In this document: positions 42,409-53,400 of the stretch, one piece after another | Position numbering within the stretch: the stretch's first letter is position 1 | Layout: every line of letters begins with the position of its first letter | NCBI GenBank assembly: GCA_964036155.1 | Contig: OZ038423.1 | Span: forward strand, 75,965,249-76,029,248 | Origin: Diploscapter coronatus | Lineage: Eukaryota; Nematoda; Chromadorea; Rhabditida; Rhabditidae | DNA length: 64,000 nt | Direction: 5' to 3' | Position numbers and translations under genes: made by a program | The notes under the pieces: generated by a model | What the model was told of the DNA's origin: nothing | The model's input: the letters and a program-made list of their open reading frames with translations, nothing else | Database searches by the model: none

Positions 42409-43060
42409 GGTTGCTCGTCCGTCTGTGTCTTTCAACAGTAACTGTCAACTCACCGAGCACAGCCACGATAAATACCACTGAGACTGTGTCTGCCTGTCTA
42501 TCCTCTCCCGGCTTCATTATGCGCTTCCAGGTTCCCTTGCCTCCCTCTTGACTTCCCCTCCCCCTGTCCTCTAATATCTCCCTCTATCTCCTGCCTCCTC
42601 ACTGCTAACTCACAAATCCAAACAAAATCGGCAACCCCCTCCCTTCCCTCAGCCCACGTAGAGCTTACTTTGAGCTGAGACGATAGACGATCACTCAAAA
42701 TATACCTGCAAATGAGCGGGGAAACGCGCGATTCGATCGATTGTGAATCATTGAAAATTTAGATGAATCTCAAGGGTTAGGAAAGACTCTGAGAACAGGT
42801 TATGAAAACGAGATGATCCGACCACGGCAATCACAGATTACGCATGAAAGAATAGCCAATTTGTTATATACGTGAACTTTCAAGTTTTGTGCATTCAAAA
42901 TGCCAGAAGTGCCAACCATTCCTAAGCTGATCTTCAATAAATTATTTATTTATGAAAAGAAGTAAAGTGAAAGAGTTGTATACGAAATTCGGGATGAACA
43001 CCTCTCCTCGTTTGTATAGAATTGCAGCCGATAGTCAGCAGCTGCACTTGATCAGCCCGT
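42409..43060. other. Spacer between URM1 and the calponin-repeat gene
   Basis: Upstream region of the calponin-repeat gene plus 3' UTR of URM1. No supported exon. The pyrimidine-rich stretch at ~42500-42600 gives only composition-driven frames. Confidence 0.5.
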
Positions 43061-44119
43061 TCAGCCTCCGTGCAACGTCGAAATGAACGTCACTTTGTCG
43101 CCATTCGAAAGTTCCGTGTTTATCTGCAAAAAAATTATCAAATTTTGATGAATTGAGAAATCTCATTGCAAAATTATTCATCGTAAACCCAAAAAAAAGT
43201 AATCACAGAAATGGCACATGATCTCCAATTTTAGATCAGGTTTGATTAGAAATGATATATCCATTTTTCAAATTCCAAATTCAAAATACCAACTCCCTCG
43301 AATAGTTCCCAGTCGCTTTCATTGACGAGCACCAACACACCCGGTCGGACTGTCCCATTGTCGATCAGCAATTCCGGTCGATTGCAATCCTGAAATATTT
43401 GCCAATCTTCATAACTACTAAAAATAATTTCAATATGACGAGATGTTGAGGCCTATTACGGTTAAGGATAAAGAGCGGGTAATAGTGAGGTAGAACAATA
43501 TAGAAGAACAACTAGATTTGATCATCTCGTTATATAGTATTCCCATACTAACACAGGGGTGAGACGAGTACCGTGATGAAATCGAGGTTTTCGACAAAGA
43601 ATATGATCAAAATCGATTCCCAAAATACTGTATCCCCTCTAATTGGGAGATATGCCTTTCCATTTTTCAACCCCCCCCCCCTATTTTCGAAGCATTGGAA
43701 TTTTTCAAACAGCTATAACTCGTCGTCTAATAATCGTAGTCACTTCAAATCAAGACTAAACCCACTTTATGTACACTAAAGAGCATTATAAAACACTTCC
43801 TGCGATGATCTGAGTTGGATAACAGGTAGTTCTGGCATTTTGGAGTGTCCTACTATTAGAGAGAATACGGTATCTAAAGCGGCTCGTCACTTTTCTGAGA
43901 AAAAACTTACTTTTAGAAGAATCTGTCGAATATAGTCAACGAGACGTCGAATTGTGTAGGGCTTGGAATCGTCGAATTCGATTTTCACCTCAAAAATTAA
44001 AATCTATTTTACGAAGTCAAGAATGAAAATTTCACCTCATGCAGCTTCTTTCCATCCACGAGAAATTCGGATCCTCCAGAGAATTCTAAAGTCAAATCTA
44101 TCAGCTTCATTGTTGCCAT
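43061..44119 (-). CDS. urm-1: Ubiquitin-related modifier 1 (URM1), 106 aa
   Basis: Four exons (minus): 44119-44036, 43988-43911, 43389-43294, 43123-43061. The product contains [13 protein letters not shown] near the N-terminus, [20 protein letters not shown] and WELFEG in the middle, and ends FISTLHGG, the URM1 hallmark: a C-terminal Gly-Gly with no extension, so no processing is needed. URM1 is a beta-grasp sulfur carrier activated by the MOCS3/Uba4 E1. It supplies sulfur for 2-thiolation of wobble uridine in tRNAs and can be conjugated to proteins under oxidative stress. Exon 2 uses a TTTTTGAG acceptor. A TTCAG acceptor-like site sits three bases upstream of the ATG, as in trans-spliced genes. 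The donor of exon 3 must be GTTGGT at 43293 for the last exon to read through to LHGG. Confidence 0.95.
43671..43681. repeat. Poly-C tract
   Basis: Eleven consecutive C bases in the long second intron of URM1; prone to length error or polymorphism. Confidence 0.85.
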
Positions 44120-44385
44120 CGTCTGAAGTTCTTTAAGAATTTGAAGATCACATTTCACAGAATTTCCTTTTAACAATCAAATTCCACAAAATAATTGTCT
44201 TTTTGATAAGAACATCATGATAGCAAAATCCAACATATATCTTCATAGAATCGTCAAAATATTTATTTGAATTGTACCGAATTGCATCAGTTTGTCTAAA
44301 GTAGCTATACAAAAATAAGTATGAAATTCAATCACAGGTTGATGAGATAGCAGAGGAAATTGCAGATAATTCGAGCGTTGGTGGA

Positions 44386-45168
44386 TCAGGAATTGAAGTG
44401 GAGTGCGACTGTTGATTGGGGACCTTGTACAGAGACGATCTGAACATAATAACTATGTAAAATACATATTTTCTGTCGCTTTGATTGTAGCTCATTATAA
44501 ATTTAAAAAGTGGTTTGATAATAGTTTCAAGGTTCAAAAATTATCTGACTGATATTTGAATTATTTCGAAAAAGATGAGAAAATCCGGCAAATAAATTGC
44601 ACCTTGTGTTGTTCAGCCTGGACGGTGACTACGGGCGTTTCCTTGTTGTGTGGCTCGAGTTGCTTTGCCAAACTGATCAGTTCTGTCACCAGAGGGGCGG
44701 ATTCTTTCTGAAAGATAAAGGTTAAAATTTTATAGAATAGACGTCTATAGCAAGTCTGGAGATATCGTTCATTTTTCAAATAAAAATGACAATATTTTCA
44801 AAATACGGGCATTTTCTTGGGTCCCTTGTATAATTCACCAATTTACTAGTATCACCATTTGTAGAAATCACCCGAGTCTAGGGCTAGGGGATGCGGGAAA
44901 GGGAGAGATAATTGGTAAACTGGTGAATTGGAGAGGGTGACCGTTTTCTTGAAAATCTTTAAAATTATCATAAATTTAGCAATTTTAATCGATCGGAATA
45001 TTTAGGAGGAAAAGCCTTACATCGAGTGTTCCTTTGGCCACGAGCGGCAGTCCATTTGCTTCTGCAACGACCACTCCCGAACAGTGCGCCTTCTTCATTC
45101 TGCAAAATATTCACCTTTCATTTTCAACAAGATAAGGAAGCTTACATTTCTTCGACATTCGTATCCAT
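44386..45168 (-). CDS. lmtr-5: LAMTOR5/HBXIP-like Ragulator subunit, 86 aa
   Basis: Four exons (minus): 45168-45146, 45099-45021, 44707-44603, 44439-44386; 261 nt in phase. The protein MDTNVEEIMKKAHCSGVVVA... has the roadblock-type pattern of LAMTOR5: the VVVAEANGLPLVAKGTL strand pair, an amphipathic helix LVTELISLAKQLEP, a PVVTVQAE strand and a final strand IVSVQGPQSTVALHF, matching the family's C-terminal IxVxKHDGxTVAVHK layout. Length is close to the usual 91 aa. LAMTOR5 is one of five Ragulator subunits anchoring Rag GTPases and mTORC1 signalling at lysosomes. A longer open frame over the last exon in another phase exists but does not fit the family. A TTCAG acceptor-like site lies six bases before the ATG. 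Confidence 0.85.
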
Positions 45169-45803
45169 TTCACACTGAATTTGAACTATCAGACCTGAAA
45201 TACTGCTTTACTTAGAAATTTACAGAGTATTTCAACAAATATTGCACTGCGTTATTGAACAGTTCTTGTATCAATGTAAAAATAATAAAACAGATCTTTA
45301 TAATCATCTTTAAAATCAAAATCACACAACAAATTCAAGTACTTCACATTAAGAAAATGAATAGATGAACTAGCCGAGTGGAGATAAATACACAGGGAAA
45401 ACCGGAAAAATACCAGTCATCGAGCAGCCCAAACAGAGCTTGAAGGAGAAGGGAAAATTGGAGAAAAAGGGAAGAGTATTGCAGATGAGCAATTGAATGT
45501 TGAGTGATAAACACCGATAGATTCGTGTGCTTTCTATGAGTTGAGAAAAAAACAAACTAGGCCTGTTGAAATAGTCTTTATTAGACTACTTTAAAGGTCA
45601 AAATGATATCTTTGAGTAATTGAATAGTCTAGAATAAAAAATGACCTCATTTCAACAAGCCAAACAGATACTTGATGAATCAAGAAAGCACATCTCATGT
45701 TTCAACGAGTAAAAACTTTTTTCTTAAATTTAAATAGACTAAATGATTTTTCGAATTTGATTTTTAAGGAAAAGCGAAAGACTGTTTTCGAAAAGGCAAA
45801 TGG
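45169..45803. other. Spacer between DCUN1D and LAMTOR5 genes
   Basis: 635 bases, AT-rich. No supported exon; presumed 3' UTR of the DCUN1D gene and leader of the LAMTOR5 gene. Confidence 0.5.
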
Positions 45804-47572
45804 TCAGTTGACTTGTGACTGTTGCTGCGTCCTCTCGACGTAGTCCACGAACTGGTCGAGCAGTACGGGCCAAGCACTGTCCTTGTCGTAGTTCGACAGG
45901 TCGGGCAGAATCGAGAAGTGGAAATCGGCCAGCAGCTGCCACGTGTCCCTCGAAATCGCCCTCCCCGAATTCTCGTTCCTCAGAAACTCTTCCCACGTCG
46001 ACAGGCGGAGGAACTGAACAAATAATGATGAGATAAAGATTATTTGTAATAGATGGGTTGAGCATCAATCATTTATTGTTTAGATGAAAATGAGGTTTTT
46101 TTTCTAAATGTATTCCTCTTTGAAGAAATGAAAGTAATTTCTTACATTTCCCTTGAAGAGAATCTGCCAATAGGCGATGGCGGTATCCATGTCCATGTTC
46201 CTCTGACTCACTTGCTTTCCATACCCGAATGTGAAGTTATATACCTAAATGACCACATGATAGAGGGTATCACATAAACTCGAAATAGTCCTGCAAGTAG
46301 TCTATTCAAAGAAAAATAGCCCACTGAAAATGCTGGGTATTCCTTTTCTCTAGTCTATTGAAAAAAATAGGGGTAAAAATCAAAAACATTTCACAATAAA
46401 GTATGTTTTGAAGAGGTGGTTATTTTCAAGTCATTCTCGAATATCAAAATGTTCAACCTCTTTGAAGGCAGCCTGATCAGAATCCAGTTTTTCATCCAAG
46501 GTGTCTAACTTGTTGCGTAATGCATCTATCGAATCCACTCTGCAAATGAAGCTCTTCAATAAAATGAATCGAGAATCTTCACAAACCCCAAAGCAGTCAA
46601 CCCATTCAACCACTCTTCCTGGGAAAATTCGCACTGAGATGCTGCCTTAAATTAACACGATGCATTTGTAATAACAAATCATTTCGGCATTTAGAGCTGT
46701 CTGCGGTGCATCGCAAAAGCTGTTTGCATCATCATAAGAATCTAATCGAGTCTAATTGAAAATGACTCCAACCTTGAATTTGGCAACGAGAATGAGGACC
46801 TTCCGGTCGGTGGGCTCGAGGCCCAGATCTTCGAGCAGTCTGCACACTCCGTTCGGACCCATCTTGTTCGGCCCGATATTGTCATGTGGGTCTGAAAATC
46901 GCCATCAGATAAAATTTTAAAATAATATAACAAGGTTCTTTCAATCAGACTATTCTTCAAAGCGTTCGAGAGAATAGGACTCTTGCACGATTCAGCAGGA
47001 AATCGGCTGATTCTGAATCCAGGTGGAAAGCTAATACTAGTTTCCGTCATTCCCATCTTTCCCTTGGTTTTTCGTCGGAATTTACTGGTATTCAGAATCA
47101 GCCAGAAGACCGCCACCATAGTTCGCAATATGTTTTATTCTTAACTCATAGCAAAAATAGAGTTTTCGCAAATTATGGCTGTGTTGTCAGGCGAACAATT
47201 CAAGGAGTTTCCACTTTTGCCTAATTTTTACTAACTCAGCAATTCTTACCATTAGCGTACTGCTGGAAGAGTCCCTCGATTTTGCGTTTGTCGGCTGCAT
47301 TGCCGCGTTGTGCTGGAGGATTCTGAGAAATTGCCTATATTAAATTAGTTTGTATTAATCTGTGCATGTTCATGTCTATCAATGTGCTTCACCATGAAGA
47401 ATGCATCGACCGCGTGCTCCACACTCCAATTCACCCTCTGCAGATAGTTAATCGCCACATTCTCGTTCTGGTTCGTGATTTGGGTGAACTGCGCAACCTG
47501 CAGGAAAGAGTTCTAGTCTTTTCTTTCATTCCAGCTTACCTTCTGTTTCTGGTCTCTGTTAAGCCGATTCAT
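45804..47572 (-). CDS. dcn-1: DCN1-like protein (DCUN1D1/2 type), neddylation cofactor, 259 aa
   Basis: Eight exons (minus): 47572-47540, 47497-47393, 47322-47250, 46891-46773, 46645-46587, 46539-46458, 46244-46146, 46013-45804; 780 nt, 259 aa, the same length as vertebrate DCUN1D1. The N-terminus is a UBA-like fold (QFTQITNQNENVAINYLQRV), followed by the PONY/potentiating-neddylation domain (GPNGVCRLLEDLGLEPTDRK, ILVAKFKAASQCEFSQEEW, NFTFGYGKQ, LDTAIAYWQILF-like DTAIAYWQILFKG, WPVLLDQFVDYVE). DCN1 proteins bring UBC12-NEDD8 to cullins and stimulate cullin neddylation in nucleus and cytoplasm. The presence of a UBA points to the DCUN1D1/2 rather than DCUN1D3-5 class. Neighbours on the same strand are NSMCE2 and LAMTOR5. 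Confidence 0.95.
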
Positions 47573-48297
47573 GGCTGCCTCCTGTGCTCACTGCCCCCAA
47601 ACGACGCCACAGACGATCGTCCTAAATTGACAACTCATTTACGAAAGAAAGTGATTCTAGAAGAAGAGTTGAATATAAAATAAGCATGGCTAATGTTATA
47701 TACTGTTGCGCAAAGTGGGCGGGGAGAGCAGACCGACGTTTGCAGAAGTGGGGCGAGACATTCGAGAGGAATTCAAAATCAACGGATTTCACTCAAGTTC
47801 ATATCGTGCTCATCATGCACCCATTTCTAATGTTCACCGAAGACTGCATCACCACTGAATATGAAATAGAACTAGGAGTATGGTGTGGCAGGACATATTT
47901 GCTATCACAATGATCAGCCTATCGAGAAGGTCATTTCTAGTCTCATTTCCTGTTTAACCTATCCGAGCCCTACACTTAATGAACCTTCGAAGTTTATGAG
48001 TGATGAACATGAGTTCTGTAGGAGCCAAATTGACTGAAAAAAGTAAATAGAAAAAGAAAGAAAAGTACGATCTTTTCAAGGAAAAAATTAAGAATAATTA
48101 TGCAATTTAGGAAACGCTCATACATACCACGAATAAAACTAAAATAAAAGCGTGTAAAATTTTCTTAAAGATAAAGCACGTTAGCTGAAACCTTTGCTTT
48201 TTTCCAAATAAAAATACTGACAAAAAATAATTTATCCCGTATTTAGAAATGAATAAAACCGATAGAATATGCATGAGATCGTGATTGGGTCCTTAGT
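47573..48297. other. Spacer between NSMCE2 and DCUN1D genes
   Basis: 725 bases with no supported exon. Contains an ACCTATCC/GCCCTAC motif near 47957-47971 related to the dispersed elements noted elsewhere. Confidence 0.5.
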
Positions 48298-50081
48298 TTA
48301 TTTGCACTGGGTGAAGAAATCGGGGAAGTCCTGCAGCTGGTCCTCGGCCAGGAGTCTGCTGCAGCCGATGTAGGGGCAGGTGATGGGTTTGTTGGTGGCT
48401 GTCTGGGTGTTCGGTTTGTTGGCCTGTCTGTTCTGTTTGGCGCGCAGCGTCTTCTGCTGCTCGATGTACTCCATGATCGAGTCCTTGTCGTATGCGTGTT
48501 TGCACACCTACAATTCCTACTAATTTTTTTCCCATAAATGTGCTCGAAAATTTTAACATGGCATTCTCGTTTCAGAAATTCGTTATAACTACTAGAAATT
48601 ACAAGATGCTAAGAAAGCTTTGTCAAACTCCTTCAGCATGTCGGAATGAGGAATTAGGTTATTAGCATTATCAATGTTTATTCTTATTTTAGTGTTGTGT
48701 GCTTACTAAACAAGTTCGACAGAATAATGGAAGATTGATGAAAGACAAACATCGCTAAAGGATGACTCCAATTATTAATCTTGATTAGGACAGCATAAAG
48801 TTCGAAAATTGGGGATGTACCTTGTGCTGAACGGGATTCTGGATCTGCTTCTTGGTGATGGGATCGAGTCCGGAATGCCTCACATCGGTCACTATCTCTT
48901 CGTCCTCTTTGTCCTCTTCGGCCTTCACCTTTTTTCCCAGCTTCTTTCGGACAGCTTCTAGCTGAAAATCACTTATTTAACTAGTTGGAAAGTTCATTTT
49001 GCAATAGTTTGAAGAGTTCACTAAAATTTGTATTTATTAGCCCTATTTGATATTGAAGTAGGCACATTTGCTCGTTTTCCGATTGCTGCAAAATTCCAAG
49101 TTCATTCTATCATGTTCGTTAACGAACAAAAGGAACGTAATTAAGATCTCAACCGTTATAAAATTATTCATGATCAAACACAAGGGAAAGGAAATGCACA
49201 AAATAGTTAAAAATTCGAAAATTAAATCGAAACCGCCTAAAATCGATACGGCATAGAATTGTATTTCCGCTCACTAGCGTTCTGTAGCCATTAAGAAGGT
49301 AGATATTTTTCGTTAATTAACATGAGAAAGTAACCTTATATGATATTGGAATAAATAAACACCCGTTTCACTTTGTTGATCATTTTCTCTTCTCACCTCA
49401 TCTTTGAGCGCAGGCCTAGTCGTGGACGTAGCGGTCTTGGCATCGTAAGCATCGTAGAACTGGTTGGTGTTTTGCCAGAGATTGCTCAGTCCCTGAGACT
49501 GCAGCGATGCGTTCTCTTCCTTCATCTTCTCCAGCACATCCTTGTCTTTCTCCACCTCAAATCAAATATAAAATATCATCGAAAGTTTTCCATTTCATAA
49601 GTTTATAGTGAGCAGATCTTTGCAAATGAAAAATATTCCGCTCTATCGTCTACTGTTTAATTATTTCCTCTCGAACATAATAGATTATATAACTTCTTGA
49701 ACGCATTGTAGTTGAATACGCAGTACACTAGATGAATAAGAAAACGAATAGGGGTAGGATTTGGTAGGTCGATTGCTATCTCAGAATGCTTTGCCCAAGG
49801 TACTAGTCATTTTAAGACCGAAAACAGCTTACGCAGCCCTACCCCTATCCAATAAATGTGTGCGTAAAGCTTCAACCCAAAATAATTTAGAAAAGTTAGA
49901 AATTCATTCCTGGTTTCTTTCTTTTCTAAACACTTACCCTCATGTCGATTTCAGTCAATTCCTTGACGAGGCCGAGCAGTCCATTTTTGATGCTGTCGTC
50001 CGTAATCGCGGGCAGCTCGTTGAAAGCTTCCACGATTTCCCTCAACTCATCGCTGATTGCGCTCAGATATTCATTCTCCAT
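48298..50081 (-). CDS. nse-2: NSMCE2/MMS21-type SUMO E3 ligase, 217 aa
   Basis: Four exons (minus): 50081-49938, 49555-49397, 48961-48821, 48507-48298; 654 nt. The N-terminal half is helical (SDELREIVEAFNELPAI; VEKDKDVLEKMKEENASL), the part that in the family docks on SMC5. The C-terminal SP-RING has DPITKKQIQNPVQHKVCKH with the Cys-x-His pair, and later CPYIGCSRLLAEDQL with the second Cys pair. It ends at FFTQCK, somewhat shorter than the ~250-aa vertebrate proteins. The enzyme SUMOylates SMC5/6-complex subunits and partners during DNA repair in the nucleus. Exon 2 is entered at a TTTGAG acceptor. Intron 1 carries an inverted repeat at 49748-49848. The start is the first ATG after GTTGAG, one base upstream. 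Confidence 0.9.
49748..49848. repeat. Inverted-repeat element in NSMCE2 intron 1
   Basis: ATAGGGGTAGG (49748-49758) and CCTACCCCTAT (49838-49848) are a perfect 11-nt inverted repeat bounding a 101-bp element; TTTGGTAGG follows the left arm. The size and terminus suggest a short non-autonomous DNA transposon remnant. Confidence 0.55.
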
Positions 50082-50420
50082 CCTCAACAAAATAAATCTA
50101 CTTTTGGGAGAGAAAATTTTCGAAGGTAAAAAAATGGGAATAAAATCCATGTTAGTAGAATAGAAAGGAAAGTGTCAAAATTTTCAAAACTTTATTCTTA
50201 TACCTCTAAGAAAAATTATACAAATTTGTGAATCACCTGCATGCACACCTCGTCTATAACATTTTCTAGAAAGAAGATAAGCTTTAAAATAAATTCATAA
50301 GGACCTACTCTAACAGCGATTGTGAATTTCACGATAAAATGCCTAACAACTAATTGTGAATGTTTGGATGAATGAATGGAAGTGTTTCTATTCTCCCCGT
50401 TTCTTCCTAATCTCTAAGCT
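50082..50420. other. Short spacer between PCCA and NSMCE2
   Basis: 339 bases; PCCA 3' UTR and NSMCE2 leader. No exon seen. The tight spacing and shared orientation are the best local argument for co-transcription. Confidence 0.5.
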
Positions 50421-53400
50421 CTACTCCAATTCCACCAGAACCTCGCCTTCGTCCACTGTCGAGCCAACCTTCACGTTCACTTTCTTTACCTGGAAAGAAA
50501 GTAATTTAGGGCCCGAGTCTATTTTCGATAAATTTCAAATAAAGATACTTCGAATTATTCAATACTCATTCAAATAAGCAAAGCAATGTTGTATTTACAT
50601 TTTGCTTCCCCGAAAGGCAGTTTTACCTAAAATTTAGAGAAAATTTTCAAGCTATCACTTACTTTTCCAGTCTTGCCCGCATGCAAACTGTTCTGCATCT
50701 TCATTGCCTCGATGATCACCAATTCCTGTCCCTCGCTCACCATATCGCCTTCCTTAAATTCGCTGCCTTAGAAATAAATCCCTACTGAAAATCTTATCTA
50801 ATGAACTTTTGCAATTTATATTTATTCGAAGTGAAACCATCGCGCGAAAATTTTGAAATCATCATCGAAGCGCGCAAGTCGATGATAAAAGTTCTTCAAT
50901 TTTCGCATTTTGATTTCGTCGATAGTCACTTTATTCATTTCTCCATCAGAAATCGCTTCTTCATCTGATAGAAAGTTTGAATTTTGATGAAAAGTGAAGA
51001 AAGTAGCTACCGATGAAATCGAAATTGGAAATGGAAATGAGAAAAACTTGTCGTCAGCTTGTGCGTTTTGATGATGATTTAAAAATTTTCACGAACTGAC
51101 ATTTTCGTGAGAGGGTTTGCTTATGGGAAACAAACGATGCCTTCAAATAGGTAACAAAAACCAAGTCTTTACTCACCTTGACGTTGACATTCTTGATAGC
51201 ACCGGGCATGGGGGCCAGCACGACGCTCGACAGATCCAGCTGAAAGATGTTCAATAATTCTCATTTTCAAAGTATCTAATTCGCAACCTTAGCCTTGGGC
51301 TTCATGTACTGAAGAAAGTTGACGGCCTGTTCTGGAAGGACCCTGACCTTAAAGGGGGTGCCCTTGTAGAGGACAGTGATCTCCCCGGCCCCTTTGCTCA
51401 CGACCTGAGTGACGACTTTGTGCTTGTCTGCCTCCAGCTGCAGAACAGGGTGCGCCAGATTCAGATCTCCATTCACTCGAATCTTCTTTCCATCCACGTA
51501 CACCTGAAAATTCGAGATTTGTAGATTTGTTCATGGAAATTGTACAAAGTCGTATTCTCAATTATAAATTTACAAAAGAAATTTGATGGTCTTTCATTGA
51601 TGGTTGAGATGAAAACTAGTAAAAAACATTTAAATGCATACAAATATTGTGGTCTCCGATATTTCGATGGGGATAAAGAATGATGAGTTTTTAAGAGCGC
51701 AATAATTAGTAATCATGCATGGCAACAAACATATGCATCGTCTTATAGGATTTTCTATAGAAAGAGCAGAGGCAAGAAGATAGAATAGGAAAGAATTCGT
51801 GAAGCAATGCATATGCCTGAAATGCACGCTTGTTAGTTTTTGCCCGTATAAAAATCGAGTAGTTTGCCATTTTCGTGAAATAATCGGACTTGAACAATAC
51901 TAGTCATACCCTGGCTTTGTTGGGGTCGGCATGTTTGAAGTGGACGGCGACTTCGTGAGCCTTCGGTCTTTCCTCGTGTCTCGAAGGCAGCTCCACGACG
52001 AATCTGAACTTCTCTATTTATCAAGCATCTGTTGAATAATCCTGACTTGTAAGTGATGCTGAATGGATTGACAATAGTGGTCTGCTGCCTGTTCATATTG
52101 AGGACCTGCTTGGAACGGGCCAGTTTCTTTGCGTGCAGTGCGGCTGTAAACGAGACGATCGTCTCTGCCTCGTCCGAATTCAGAGTCGCTCCTTGGAAGC
52201 CTTCCGGATACACTTCTGGCAGGTACCTGAGAGACAACAGATAAGTATAGAAAGACTAATGCGTGTTCACTTGGTGGTGATGTTGCCCTCGCGGAACCTC
52301 TTTTCATCGATAATATCTCGGAGAAGTGGAATGTTGTTTGTGACCTGAAATCACCAACTCTAATGAAATTTAGAAATTCATACTTAAAGCTTTCTCTTAG
52401 ATTTTTCACGCTTTTTTTTTAGAAAGTTTGGTCAATTCTGGTATTGGCTGATATGGGAAGTCCCGAGGAGAACTAGTGAAATGTTCAAATATATGATCTC
52501 CAAAATTTTCAATGAACCATTTTCACTTGATTGAAAAGTAGATCGCGAAATATAGCTGCTCTGATAAATTTGAAGGCAGAATTTGTTGGATATAAAAATT
52601 GTATAAATTTTACCCCTCGAATGACATAGTGATCGAGTGCATCAGCCATTCGATTCAGTGCCTCCTGTCTGTTCTTGCCGTGAGTCACCAGCTGAAATGG
52701 TCAAAGTCAACGAATCACAAATTCAAGCTTGCCTTGCAGATGAGCGGATCGTAGTAAATCGAGATTTCCGATCCTTCTTTGACTCCGGAATCGCAACGGA
52801 CTCCGTCCAAATGACGGGGCTCCACGTAACGAGTCAGACGACCCACGGAGGGCAAACCGAAGCCTTTGTATGGGTCCTGCAAACAGACAAATGAGTTATG
52901 TCTCTGCTTTACTCCAGAGTCCTTTCCAAGCAAATGGCAGATAAATTACTAAATAAACTATGAAATTTGACATTTCAAAGTAATGCTTCATGGGAGGTTC
53001 ATAAAATATGAAGACGAGAGTTTAGTAAAGCGGGAAAAAGTGAATTGATTCTCGGAGAAGCATTTCCAGTTCAAAATTTCCATGTATGTTTTTAAAAGAA
53101 ACGCAAAAAGGTAATAAGTTAGACCTCGGCATAGACTCTGCTCTCGAAAGCCCAACCATTGAGGGGGACCTGCTCCTGTTTGATGGTGAGCTTGTGTCCA
53201 TAGGCGACTCTGAGCATCTGATGGACGATGTCGATGCCCGTGATGGACTCCGTAATTGGGTGTTCCACCTGCAGGCGAGTGTTCATCTCCAGGAAGTAGA
53301 AGTTCCTCTGCGAGTCCACGAGGAACTCCACTGTGCCTGCAGAGTCGTAGCCGACTGCCTTCGCCAATTGCACAGCTCAAATCACACATGATTATTTATT

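Noticed and set aside
44328..44537. Alternative C-terminal frame for the LAMTOR5 gene (SSLYKVPNQQSH...)
   Set aside because: Wrong phase for the preceding exon; the in-phase reading ends with a strand that fits the family.
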